Program-made: the position numbers and the translations under genes | Notes under the pieces: model-generated | What the model saw: only the letters and a program-made list of their open reading frames with translations | Database searches by the model: none | What the model was told of the DNA's origin: nothing | NCBI RefSeq assembly: GCF_025602895.1 | Contig: NW_026516272.1 | Span: 62,001 to 126,000, forward strand | Length of the DNA stretch: 64,000 bases | Direction: 5' to 3' | From: Polychytrium aggregatum | Taxonomy: Eukaryota; Chytridiomycota; Chytridiomycetes; Polychytriales | Shown: one piece after another, positions 11,453 through 22,275 of the stretch | How the letters are laid out: each line of letters starts with the position of its first letter | Position numbering within the stretch: the first letter of the stretch is position 1

Positions 11453-11987
11453 CTGGCGATCGAATCGGCATGATCGTGTGGAGAGTTGAGATGGGTTGAT
11501 GCAGATGGTCGGCAGCAATGTTGCAGATGATGTAGCCGCATGAGGGCACAGCCAGATCCACAATCGGACGACCAATGTTGGAGACAAGCGCAAGTTTGCC
11601 GCAGAAGAGCAAATGCGTCGTGGACCCATCGATGGCGAGAGGAACAAAGAGTGTTCGATTGTGTGAGAATCGGGGTGGGAGCGTCGAGCGTCGTTTCAGC
11701 CAAAGTCCCCGCCCCTCTGCTGATCCGACGGGACTGATGGGGACAACTGGCGCCCACCAGAAACATAGACAAGACTTGCAGAATGACCATTACATTTTCT
11801 TTGTTACGGATAGGTCGAGGGCGGGTATGTTGAGGTCGCCGCAAATGTTGGCGATGCATTCGTCGAACAGAGAGTGTCAGTGGTCTGATCAACAGACGAG
11901 GACAGCCGGCTGCTTGCATCGACGGCGATGGGGACAGCTGGACAAGCCGGCGGTCGACAGGGCCAAGGTTACCTCGTAGACAGACAT

Positions 11988-14900
11988 GACTGCAGTCTAA
12001 TCTAATGGCAGCGAGGGAATCGAATAACGGCTGTGGATGCGGAAACAGACGCAAACCGAGTGGATGGCGGATGGCCGGAGGAGCTGCGATCCAAGACAAG
12101 ATGCACGAGCCTGACGGTGGAATCGGCTGCGGCGACAGGCCGACTTTTTTTGCACCCCACTCGATCCGGCTGGAGGGCGGATCCAGGGAGGCGCACTCGA
12201 TCCAGGGAAACGCACTCGAGCCAGACAACCCACAATCAATTCGCCCTGGTCGCGCTTGGGAATGGGAACTGCGATGGGAACAACTCGGCCCACGCCCAGC
12301 ACAGGGACGGGAGGCTGGCGAAGAGGTCCCCATTCCAGACGAATGCTAGAGCCAAAGGCGAGCAAGGATACCGCGGCCCCTGGGCAGTACCGCAAGCCGG
12401 CGGAAAGAGAAGCCGCTGTATGGGAAGGCACAGCCGCGGAATGCCAAGAATATGCAAGTGGGGACCATGTCGACCGAGCGACAACAGAGGATCGTGGTGG
12501 GCCAAACAGGAGCAGACGCATGCGGGCGAGAGAGCATGAGAGTGGGAGCCAATGTGCAGGCTCGACAGAATGCCGTAAGGGCAGGCGCACGGAGCAGGAC
12601 AGGTGGATGCTGATGAGTAGTGAGTACTGGTGCATGACGAATGCCTTTCTTCCAAGCGACTTGGGCGGGGATGGGGCTCGTCTTCGTAACTACCCCCGTT
12701 GGATGTACGAGGCATATGAAACGGCTGGGGCGAAGGCGAGCGGGGCCAAATTGCCCGCTGTGCATTTGGCGAGGCCAAGGGCACACTTGCTGAAGGATAC
12801 GGAGGAATGGGCAGCACGGGAAAGGGCGTCGATGCACAAAGTACATCCTGCTCGGGCAGACTACCTCTGGCAGCAGACGGAGATGCACGGCGACGAGGGG
12901 GTGCTGTCCTCGAAATCCGAGGGGGAGCACATTTCCGAGCAACACGCAGCTGAGCCGCCATGGGGGAGAAGACGCTGCCCCAACCACAGGTTGTGTTGGG
13001 GCGGGGACCTCCCGCTGATGAGATTCGGAATGGTTCTCGCCCCAGCGACGATGTGGCCCGCAACGAATCGTCATGGGGAAGCCGCCAAAGGAATGGACCG
13101 GCCCGCCACCGTCACCACGAGCCCCAGCCGGGGGACCTGCAACACAGGCAAAGGCCGAGCGAACCAGCGCCGTGCGGCTGCGGAGGTCCAGGCTGTGTCG
13201 CGCGGGTGGCTGCAGGCACATCGGACAATCGGGGCCCTGGGGCGGCCGCCCATGAAACCAAGAAGGCGGCCGATGCGGCGCCAAGATGCACAGAGGCGGC
13301 CACGGAGGGCTCCCGACCAATCGCAGGGCATGTGACCGGCGGATGATGACTGTGTGTGACGGAAGACCCGCGCGTGTGTTTGTGGACAGTGGCGGCAATG
13401 AGGTGGGGGCGTGGAGCGCGCCGGCGCTGATTGGCCCGCGGCTCATTTATCCGCGCTCAAGGGCCTCAACCTTCGGCAAATAGTGAACCACGGGCTGATA
13501 CAAGAGAGCCAGGGGTGGCACCCACGATATCCCCGGCGACAAGGCCGCTCCAAATTTATCCTCGGGGTGGGTCTTGGCGCTTGTTGTGGCCACCCGCCGT
13601 CGGGCCGCTGAAAGCCGTCGTCTTGGCGTGTGCTGGCTACGGGCAGCAGACGACAAGGGCACCACGCAAATCTGGGGATGGCAGCGACGACCGCAGCGAC
13701 GACAGCAACATGATCAGCAACATGATCAGCGTCAGCAGCAGCATCGGCAGCAACAACAAAGCAACGGCGGGAGCGACGCCGCCGCTGCCGCCACAGCGAG
13801 GAAAGCGGCAAGAGCAGGGCAAGAGCAGGGCAAGAGAAAAGAAACACCCCCCCCCAGCACAAGGCAGGCTCCTCCCGGGCTGCACCGCATGAGTCGCTCG
13901 ACAACCCCAGTCCCGTGGCGACTCGCGCGCGGCTGCATTATCGCCCGAGGCGAGCGAGGCGACCGGGGCGACCGAGGCCGTGAGGCTGGAGCCGGCGGCA
14001 AAGAAAAAGGGAAAGGCCCAAGCAGCAGCCACACCGGCAGGCACAGCAGCGGGCGAGCCGCCGGCCTCTAAAGGAATTCGGCGCGGACACAACGATCAGC
14101 AGCCCGTCGCACAAGATGGAGGCGGAATAGAGTTGCGTGGGCGCCTGTGCAAGAGTGGCTCCCTTATTGTCGCGCAGACGGGCCGGCGGGTGGGGGCGGA
14201 CGTGCTGCGCAACGCCACCGAGCCGCAGCCCCCCAGCCCGCGGGAGCGCCTGTGGCGAGCGCGGCTCTGTGGGCGCCCACGCCCCGCACGTGTGCCGCGT
14301 GTATGACGATGGGGACTGGATCTTGTCTCACGGCGCCTGCCGCGACTGGACGGCACCGCGCCCGCCCCTTGTGCCGCCCGACAAGCAGCCCCCAACCGCG
14401 CCGACGCGCTGTCTGTGTGCGACGGCTGCGCGGTTGCGGAGGGGGCGGCGGCCTGCCACTGGTGCGCCTGGCGCGCTGCTGCGGGCGCGTTACGCGTGGC
14501 GGCCTGCTGCTGTTGTGGATGCTGCTGTTGTTGGTCAAGTGGATGCTGCTGTTGTTGGTCAAGTGGATGCTGCTGTTTGGCCAGTGCTATTTGTGCCGTT
14601 TTAGCGCATTGCCCGCGTCGCCCGTTGTCATTATCACTCACCAACCCACACTCGCCACACCGAACCCGCACTCGACACATCTAACATCGTCTAACATCGT
14701 CTAACATCGTCTAACATCGTCTAACATCGTCTAACATCGTCTAACATCGTCCACCACCATCAACGCCATCAACACCGCCATCACCGCCATCACCCACACC
14801 ACGGGCAGCACTCGACATCATCACCCACACCATCGCCCAACATCTCCAGCAGCGCCCAGCCACCCGGTCCTTGCCTCGCCCATAGTGCCCTTGCGCGCTA

Positions 14901-15419
14901 TCGCCCTCGCCTTGCTGGCCATCACAGCTCCCTTACCGTCGCCTTGCTGCCTATCTCGCCCAGGCCGTGCTCCTCCCTTGCCTGCTGTTGCTCCTTTCGT
15001 GCTGGCCTTAGTGCTGCTCCGACCAAGCCAAGAATCGCCGAGCCCGCTGCCCATGCCTGGCCCGTCGCCTGTATCTGTGTTGCCTCCACGCCGTTCTGCC
15101 CGCGCTTGTCGTCTGTTCCTGGCCCTGTTCTTTTCGGGTTTGTCATCGCTGCTGCGTTTTGGGGGCCGCGCCCGGGAGAATTAGAACGAGGACCGCTCCT
15201 CGACGAGCCCCCCGATATATCAACGGCCGCACCGCATCCATTTCCACCCCTCCCCCGCTGGCAGAAACGGCCCCTTCCCCATCTGCCGTCCGCCGTCCGC
15301 TTCTCTGGCACACCCGCACCGTTTTACCCACCCATAGGCCCCCGATCCCTGTTCTCTTCCCACCGACCCTGCTCTGTCCGCTCTCCGCCTCCCCCCTCCC
15401 TTGCCTTCCCCTCCCCAAA
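11988..15419. other. 3.4-kb GC-rich stretch without a supported gene
   Basis: Lies between the DRG1 side and the CxxC gene. It holds long open frames on both strands (for example 12256-13335 + and 12346-13446 -), but their translations are Arg/Pro/Gly/Ala-rich with no conserved block, as expected from high GC. 13690-13800 is rich in CAGCAA/CAACAT triplets. 14518-14573 has a 24-bp repeat (GATGCTGCTGTTGTTGGTCAAGTG) about 2.3 times. 14681-14750 has a 10-bp repeat. From about 14850 to 15419 the sequence becomes pyrimidine-rich, which fits a long 5' leader and promoter for the gene at 15420. Confidence 0.5.
14681..14750. repeat. Seven perfect copies of CTAACATCGT
   Basis: A 70-bp array of a 10-bp unit with no mismatches, followed by imperfect CCACCACCATCAACGCCATC repeats to about 14800. 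Each unit carries CTAAC, the same pentamer found near many 3' splice sites in this window. Confidence 0.95.
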
Positions 15420-18400
15420 ATGCTTCCATACAGCCAGAAACCATCGTCGCAGGCAAGAGACCCTGCATGGCCGTCGACACACTACCAGACCCTTCCCAAC
15501 TCGTCCTCGCAGGTGCCGCGTCAGCTCGACCCGGCGTTCCTGTCGTCCGGCTACAGCTCCCAGTATCATACCAATCCGCATAGCCACACCCAACAGCAGC
15601 AGCAGCAGCAACAGCAGCACCAGCAGTCGCAACAGCCGCTGCCACAACAGCATCAGCAGCACTATCCGCCTGCCTACCAGAATCTGTCGTCCAACTACCA
15701 TGCCACCACGGCCTTCCAGCCCGCCCATGCCTCCGCCGTCTCCTCCTCCTCGAGATCGCATGTCGCTGCCCATGTCGCCGCGCCATCCGCAGGCGTCTCG
15801 GTCCACCATTCGGCCTCGTCCCTGGATATACCCCTCTCGACGACGCAATTCGTCAATTCGCTGTCGCTGTCACAATCGTCCTTCGAGCTGCCAACATTTC
15901 CGCCGGCCCCCCAGCTCCCGAGTCCCTTCCGTGCCTCGAATCCGTCCTATTTCGCCGGCTCAAAGCCGCTCTCGATCCAGACCACCCCGGAGCCCACCAC
16001 CCTCCCGTCTCGCCTGTGGTCCCATGGCGCCGTCGTCGGCGCTCATCTGCCTACGACACTGTCGGCCTCTGGAGCGCACCAGCATGCCAGCGCCTCGCAT
16101 TCCTTTGCCAGCCCCGTCGGCGGCCTCACCAGCATAGCCAGCCTCAGCCATGTAAGTCTCTGACCCTGTTCACGACGCGGTCTGCCACATCGGCACAACT
16201 CTGTACACATGACCATGTCTCTGGATGTGCTTGCCCTGGCACCCATGGCCCGGATGCTGGATCTGCATCGTCGTTGAAGCGAGCTGTGCATGACAGTCTG
16301 GTCCCCGTTGCACATCATGATGATATCCCATGCGCATCGCTCACACGATGTACTCCTCTCGCATCCCACGCGTGTCTTCCGTCCTTCGCCGCAGCGTGCT
16401 CCAAGCCATGATCAGATCACTTATTCGGCCTCGCCCCATGATGATGTCGATCAAGCCCTCGGCTTCCTGCCCAATACCGCTGCCAACCTGAACTCTGTCT
16501 ATTTCAATTCCTCCGTCGAGCATGTCAAAAAGTATACATCCCTCCAGGAGCCTGTCCGCGCCCTGGACAGCCGGCTGCGGACTCTGGTCAATACCACCCT
16601 TCCCCAGAACGTCTGCACCGGCTACCTGCCCTCGCCCGCCCCCATCGGCACCGGCTCGACCCTGCACGACCACTTTGACTCCTCGTACAGCTCGCTCTCC
16701 TACGATGCTCTGCGCTCGCCAAACTCGAATATCCAAAGCCCGTGCGAACCCCACGGCAAAGCGCTCCCGCTCAGCCACCTGCCAGGTAGCACCTCCTCTT
16801 TCTTCCCCGACACCGTCGGCGCCATGGACGACCCCGCTGCCATGCGCGTCAGCGACAGCGTCAAGAGCCGCCGCAAGAACGGTACCCTCGAAAAGTCCGC
16901 GAGTTGCAAAAAATGCAACAAGAACCTTGCCGTCCTGGTCCTCCATGGCTCGTGGCCGTCGCTGGAAGTGCCCCACAAGATCGATATTCTGTGTCTCCAA
17001 TGCGACGACTTTGTGCCCAGCCCGAGTTTCTCGCCGTCCGAGTCGTCGCTCGTCAGTCCCACGGGGGAAACTACTCGGAAGCGCAAGCAAATCGACGAGG
17101 CACACCAGCCTGTGGACTGCGACGTCTGCAAGCGAAACGTCGGCCGTGGAGGCGTCCGATGCATCGATTCTGGATATGAGCACCGTGATGAGTGGGTCAA
17201 GCCTTCGTTTGGTACTGAGGTACGTCGGGTATGAGGGCAGCCTCTGGTCCGCAAAGATTTGTCTGCGGTCTGGATGAACATGTTGGCTCACAAGCCCCCC
17301 CCCCGCACAGTTTGCGCATCGCACATGTTCATTGGCATGTTTATGCGGTCCTGCCGGGCTGTCACCTCGCATATTGCGTCCTGCCAGGCTCTCCCCTCGC
17401 GCATCGCTGACTCGACTCGTTGCTCCCTCGCTGCAGGTTGTTTGTGCTGCGTGCTCAGACAAATACCGCTTTTGCACGGACTGCGGCGGCGGTGGCCACT
17501 GGCGCACCGGCAAATGGCGCCCCGCTGAAATGTTCTCCAAGGGCCGCCGCACATGCTGCCTGAACCATTTGCGGATAGGCGACTCGACGGTCGAGAACCG
17601 GTTCTGGGTCACGCCGGTTGCAAGCTCAGATGCACCTGAAATCCTCGGCATGGTCAAGGAGCTCTTTGGTCAGATCGGTCTCTCCTGCCTTGGCCAGCCC
17701 CGCACCATGGAGCGCTTTGAGCCCTTCGACACCTTTGCCAAGATCCAGCACCGGATTACCTACATGTTTGAGCACGAGATAACCCCGGTTCTCACCGTGC
17801 CCATCCCCAACGTTGTGACGTTTTCCGGCGTGGCCTTCATTCCCTCACCCAAACCGCGCAAGCACAAGCGCAATCTGAGCCGCAAGAGCTGGAATCCCGA
17901 TGCAGCTGTTGCCGCCGTTAGCCAAATCGCTGGCGCCTTTTGCATCGTGCGATGGCGCCAAATGGAAGGCACCCTCCATCTGAGCCACCGATTCGACCGC
18001 AAGCACGAAGACCCCCACGGCATGATGCTTTCGCTGCTCCATGAGATCACCATGATGACTGTCAAGGCCCAGACCGATTCCGAGGCCCGAGGCGACCACT
18101 ACCCGCCGTGCAAATACGTTTGGTTCACTCGTCGCCGCCAGACCAAACTGCCCAACGACGGCAAGCCCTCGCACTCGCTGCCCCGCGAAAAGACCTTCAA
18201 CGAGCACCGGCGCGACGGCGGCGGGCGAGTCGGCTACGACGATGAGGCTCTGAACGATCCCTACATCGCCTCCTACTGCCGGCTGGGATTCAAAGAGATT
18301 TCCGAGTTTGAAAACGACCACCCCGATGTGCGCCAGTTTGTGTTTAACGATGAGTTCCGCTCGCCGGACATTGGCTCACAGCTGGATCTCTATGTCATGG

Positions 18401-18522
18401 AAATGGCCCTGTTCCCTGCTGCCGTCAAGAATGCCTACAAGAAGGACCTGGAGAAGAAGGAAAAGGCCCGTCGACGCGAGCAAAAGGAGCGGGCCAGCCA
18501 TGCAACCGCCGCCCACCCGTAG
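15420..18522 (+). CDS. 880-residue Ser/Gln-rich protein with CxxC zinc-binding pairs
   Basis: Seen: three exons (15420-16151, 16395-17219, 17437-18522) with consistent phase give 880 residues. The N-terminal third is low complexity, with a run of nine Gln near residue 60 and many Ser, His and Pro. From about residue 410 there are Cys pairs: SASCKKCNKN, CLQC, VDCDVCKRN, VVCAACSDKYRFCTDCGGGG, and later RRTCCLNH. The rest (residues 560-860) looks globular, with ENRFWVTPVASSDAPEIL and RQFVFNDEFRSPDIGSQ, and ends in a Lys/Glu-rich tail KKDLEKKEKARRREQKER. Inference: a zinc-binding, probably nuclear regulator; the globular part is protein-like enough to be a conserved domain, but I do not recognise the family. 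The frame is open upstream of 15420, but CCCAAAATG is a good start context and the upstream translation is GC-driven. Confidence 0.8.
15595..15660. repeat. CAG/CAA triplet tract coding for polyglutamine
   Basis: In-frame CAGCAGCAG...CAACAGCAG in exon 1 of the CxxC gene. It encodes a Gln-rich run broken by His and Ser. Confidence 0.85.
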
Positions 18523-19243
18523 CCATGTCCCGCTGCTCGCTGTCCTTCCGTCCCCGCCGTCTATACTGTTCTCTCCCGATCCAAGTCCTGAGACTGAGAC
18601 AGCATCAGCTCTCTCCAGGGCGGCCGCGCCTATATTCTCGTTTGTCTGATGTCGCCCCCACCCCTCGGCCTCATTTCGACCCTTCGCCCTCTTGTCGTTC
18701 TCCGTAGCGGGCCCGCCGCCGCCGTCAATGGTGTGAAGTCGCCAGTTTTGCAATTTTTGTCTATACAGTTTGCTGGGAATACATGCAGCGCATTTTGACA
18801 TGTAGCCTCGCTTCTGCTTGTGCGTGAGGAAACGGAGCCCCCGCGGTCATGCATCGCTCGACATCGCTCGGCATCGCTTGGTATCGCTTGGCCACTAACA
18901 GAGTCGGCAGCAACTGCATCGTGCAACGACTGTGTGTTATGACGAGATGGTGCTTCAGCCGCTCTCATGATGCTCCCGATATCGGCCCAGAATGAATTTC
19001 ATTCCCCGCACACACACACACACACGAGTCGCCGGTCGCGCCTGCTCCAGCCCCCGCTCCCGAGATTCACGATCTTGCCTTGACGACGAACAGGATTCGC
19101 TCCAGCCCGCACCCCGAGCCCAGCTCTGCTTCACGCTCCACCATCCGACACCGATCGATCGATCGATTGACCGGCAGCCCGGAGCCCCGATTGCGCGCAG
19201 CATCATCGCCCTCAACAGCCCCGCAGCACCCCGAACGCCCAGC
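18523..19243. other. Intergenic stretch with a (CA)n run
   Basis: Between the CxxC gene and SF3B2. It contains a short CGCTTGGTATCGCTTGG-type repeat near 18850-18890, a (CA)n run at 19008-19024, and ATCGATCGATCGATTGA at about 19156-19172. No coding segment was recognised. The SF3B2 frame stays open to 18992, but the ATG at 19244 is preferred. Confidence 0.6.
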
Positions 19244-21930
19244 ATGGCCGCATCCACCGGCGTGACAACCATGAGTGACGCCCAGATCCGGCAAAAGCTT
19301 CTGGCTCTGGGACACTCTGCCGAAGGCAACCGACTCATTCTGATCGAGCGCCTCGAACAGGTCCTGGCTCTGGCGCTAGAGTCCAGCTTGGCCGAGCAAA
19401 ATGCCAGCACAAAGAATGACAAGAAGAAGCGGCGGCGAAAGAAGAAGAAGGGCGCAAAGGATTCGTCCGAGACTGCCGATGCCGACTCGGCCGATGCGAA
19501 TGTAAGCTGGAAACCGATCGATAGGGCTGGCGTCCACTCTGACGTATGCCTCCTTACTCTCTGTCAAATCCACAGAGTGGCATTTGCATTTGCCAGTGCA
19601 TGGGGCACCATGAGGCCGCTGTTCTAATGGGTCCATGTCACTCCTCGTTGCGATCTGCTTCGCTTCCCTCGCTTCTCAGATGACCGACGATGTTGAGATC
19701 GAGTATGTGCCCGAAGCTATGCCCGAACTCAGCGACCCCTCCCTGGAGGCATTTGCATCCGTTTTTCAAAAGTTTGCCGCTCGTGAGGGCGGCGAGCTCG
19801 ATGCGCCAAAGTCATCCGCAGCACCCGCAGACGAGGACACCGAAATGAACCTGGCCGAGGCCAAGAAGGAGAGCAAAGACGCCGACAGCGACGACGAAGA
19901 TCTTGGCTCGGACTCGGAAACCAAAAAATCCAGCAAGAGACGGCTGAAGAAGGCCAGCCGTCTGAGCGTTGCGGAGCTGAAGCAGCTGGTCAAGAAGCCC
20001 GAAGTCGTCGAGGTTTGTTGATCTGGGGCCCCTGCAAACGCGGGACGGCTGTTGCATAGCGGCACGACCGGAACTAACATCGTCTTTCTCATCGTCACTG
20101 GCACGGTGCAGTGGGTCGATGTAACTGCCGCCGATCCTGTGCTGCTGGCCCATCTCAAGGCCTACCGCAATAGCGTGCCCGTTCCACAGCACTGGCAGCA
20201 GAAGCGGAAATATCTGCAGGGGAAGCGTGGTATTGAAAAGGCAGCGTTTGAGCTCCCGGGTGAGTTACGGATGTGCCTGCTCATCTGGATCCGACTGCTG
20301 GCGCATCCAACACTATGCCGAGATCCCCTGTGTCCGCTGTCGTGTTATTGCCCGTCTCCAACCTTGGCGCTCTCCTGATGGTTTCCGTGCGTCGGACTCG
20401 CTTCCTACTCAGATTTCATCAAGCAAACTGGCATCATGGAGATTCGATCGGCAGTCAAGGAAAAGGAGGACGCAGCCAAGCTCAAGAGCAAGACCCGCGA
20501 GCGCGTCCAGCCAAAGATGGGCAAGCTCGACATTGATTACCAAAAGCTGCACGACGCCTTCTTCCGGTGGCAAACCAAGCCAAAGCTGTCACACCATGGC
20601 GACCTGTATGTGGACTTGTTGCACGGACAGAGGCAGAGGCAGAGGCAAAGTCTGAGGCAGCTTGAATTGGCTGATCCCGCTGATGTGGTATGCTGCTCCC
20701 ACCCACAGGTATTATGAAGGCAAGGAGTTCGAGACCAAGCTGAAGCTGAAAAAGCCCGGTAACCTGAGCGAAGAACTGCGGACCGCTCTGAATATACCGC
20801 CACTGGCTCCCCCGCCGTGGTTGATCAACATGCAGCGCTACGGGCCGCCGCCAAGCTACCCCAACATCAAGATTCCAGGTCTCAATGCCCCGATCCCGGA
20901 GGGTGCACAGTGGGGCTACCACCCAGGCGGCTGGGGCAAACCTCCAGTCGACGAGTTCGGTCGCCCGCTCTATGGAGACGTCTTTGGCATCATGGTCCAG
21001 GAGGCCCCTGTTGAGGTACATTTCAGTCGGTGTCTCCGACTTGCATCCGCCAGCTTTGTTGTTTGGGGCATTGCGGCTCCGATATGAACGGTCGTAGTCG
21101 AGCTCCGCAAAACATAGTTTGGCTTGCCGATGCATTAACCCGACCGCAACGCGATACTACACTGCTGCTTCTCATTCTATAGCACACAGCGCCAGTTGTG
21201 CGCAAGCTCTGGGGCGAGCTTGATTCAGAGGAGGAATATGAAGAAGAAGAGGAGCAGGAGGAAGAAGAGGAGGAAGAGAACGCGTCTGACGAAGATAACG
21301 AGCAGCTCGAGAGCGGACTCGAAACTCCGAGTGGCCTGTCGAGCGTGCCCAGTGGCATGGAGACACCCGATGTCATCGAGCTTCGCAAGAGGTATGGTTT
21401 GGGTTGCGGATCCAGTCTCGGCATGGCCATATGGAGCCTGATTTTACAGTGTTCCCGCTTTCTGGATCAACCCTGCTGACTATACCGCGCTATCTGGTTG
21501 TCGTCTCCGCAGCCGGGTGGACGAGGAGCCCAAGGAGCTCTACAAAGTCATTCCCGAAAAACAAACGTCCATCCGCGGCTTCATGGGCAGCCAGCACATC
21601 TACGACCTCACCAGCGCGAGCGCCGTCGCCTCGAGTGCGGTCGTCGAAACTGTGCCCACGACGGCCAAGGGCGCTGGCTTGAAGCGCAAGCACGCCAATC
21701 CGGCTGGCGTTGAAGTCGCGCTGAATCCCGAGGACTTTGAGGAGGGGCTCGATGAAGAAGTCTTGCGCAAGAGATACGAGGAGGGCGCCGAGAGAGACCG
21801 CAACGAGCGCGGCCAGGAAGACTTTTCCGACATGGTGGCCGAGCACGCCCAGAAGCAGTCTCAGAAGCGCAAGAAGATGGAGGGCTCCAAGAAGGAGACC
21901 AAAAAGTCGTACAAGGAGTTCAAGTTCTAG
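19244..21930 (+). CDS. SF3B2: Splicing factor 3b subunit 2 (SAP145/CUS1)
   Basis: Seen: seven exons with consistent phase (19244-19501, 19680-20012, 20112-20259, 20413-20605, 20709-21015, 21183-21391, 21513-21930) encode 621 residues. An N-terminal SAP-like helix pair (MSDAQIRQKLLALGHSAEGN) precedes a basic and acidic linker. The DUF382 core then follows, with VEWVDVTAADPVLLAHLKAY and the PSP region LYYEGKEFETKLKLKKPGNL, NMQRYGPPPSYPNIKIPGLN and GYHPGGWGKPPVDEFGRPLY. An acidic stretch at exon 6 and a basic C terminus complete it. Known: SF3B2 is in the SF3b part of U2 snRNP, contacts p14/SF3B4 and helps anchor U2 at the branch site. Length is between yeast Cus1 and human SF3B2. PRP19 follows 345 bp downstream on the same strand. 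Confidence 0.97.
20625..20661. repeat. CAGAGG short tandem repeat in SF3B2 intron 4
   Basis: Three near-perfect CAGAGG units and degenerate flanking copies start about 20 bp after the GTATGT donor at 20606. Confidence 0.65.
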
Positions 21931-22275
21931 TGCGGCGCGGGAGTTTGCCGACCAATACAGCGGTGTTTTCTGGATGTGCAGCTGTCGCCGATCGTGCGTC
22001 CTGGCCGCAGCGTGGTCTCTATTGTCATGGCGATGTGCCTCTGAGGTGTGCCTCTGCGATGTGCCTCTGCGATATAGCTCTGCGATGTGGCCAAGCACCC
22101 AATACACGCAGGGCGGGTTGTGGTTCCAATGCCGGTCACGTGTTGGACTCAAGAAAGCTGCTGTTCTCCAATCGAGATCTCGGGTTTCTGCTCCGTCTCC
22201 TCTGGCCGCGACCTCTGTTTCAGCCGCACCCGCATCGCTGCCGCCACTGGTTCTCCGACGCTGCCACCGGCCGAC
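21931..22275. other. Short intergenic stretch between SF3B2 and PRP19
   Basis: 345 bp from the SF3B2 stop to the PRP19 start. An imperfect repeat of TGTGCCTCTGCGA lies at about 22030-22095. It must contain the SF3B2 3' UTR and PRP19 promoter. Confidence 0.65.

Noticed and set aside
11509-11970. A separate small gene made of the protein-like patches upstream of DRG1
   Set aside because: No start, splice pattern and stop could be joined in one frame; kept only as a finding about the missing DRG1 exon.
12256-13446. Two overlapping frames of about 360 residues on opposite strands
   Set aside because: Both translations are Arg/Pro/Gly/Ala-rich with no conserved block, and the strands mirror each other, as expected from high GC.
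14681-14750. Possible CRISPR-like or centromeric array
   Set aside because: The units are directly adjacent without spacers, and 70 bp is far too short for a centromeric satellite.
16341-17657. 438-residue minus-strand frame
   Set aside because: Antisense of the CxxC gene exons 2 and 3, spanning an intron; no recognisable family.
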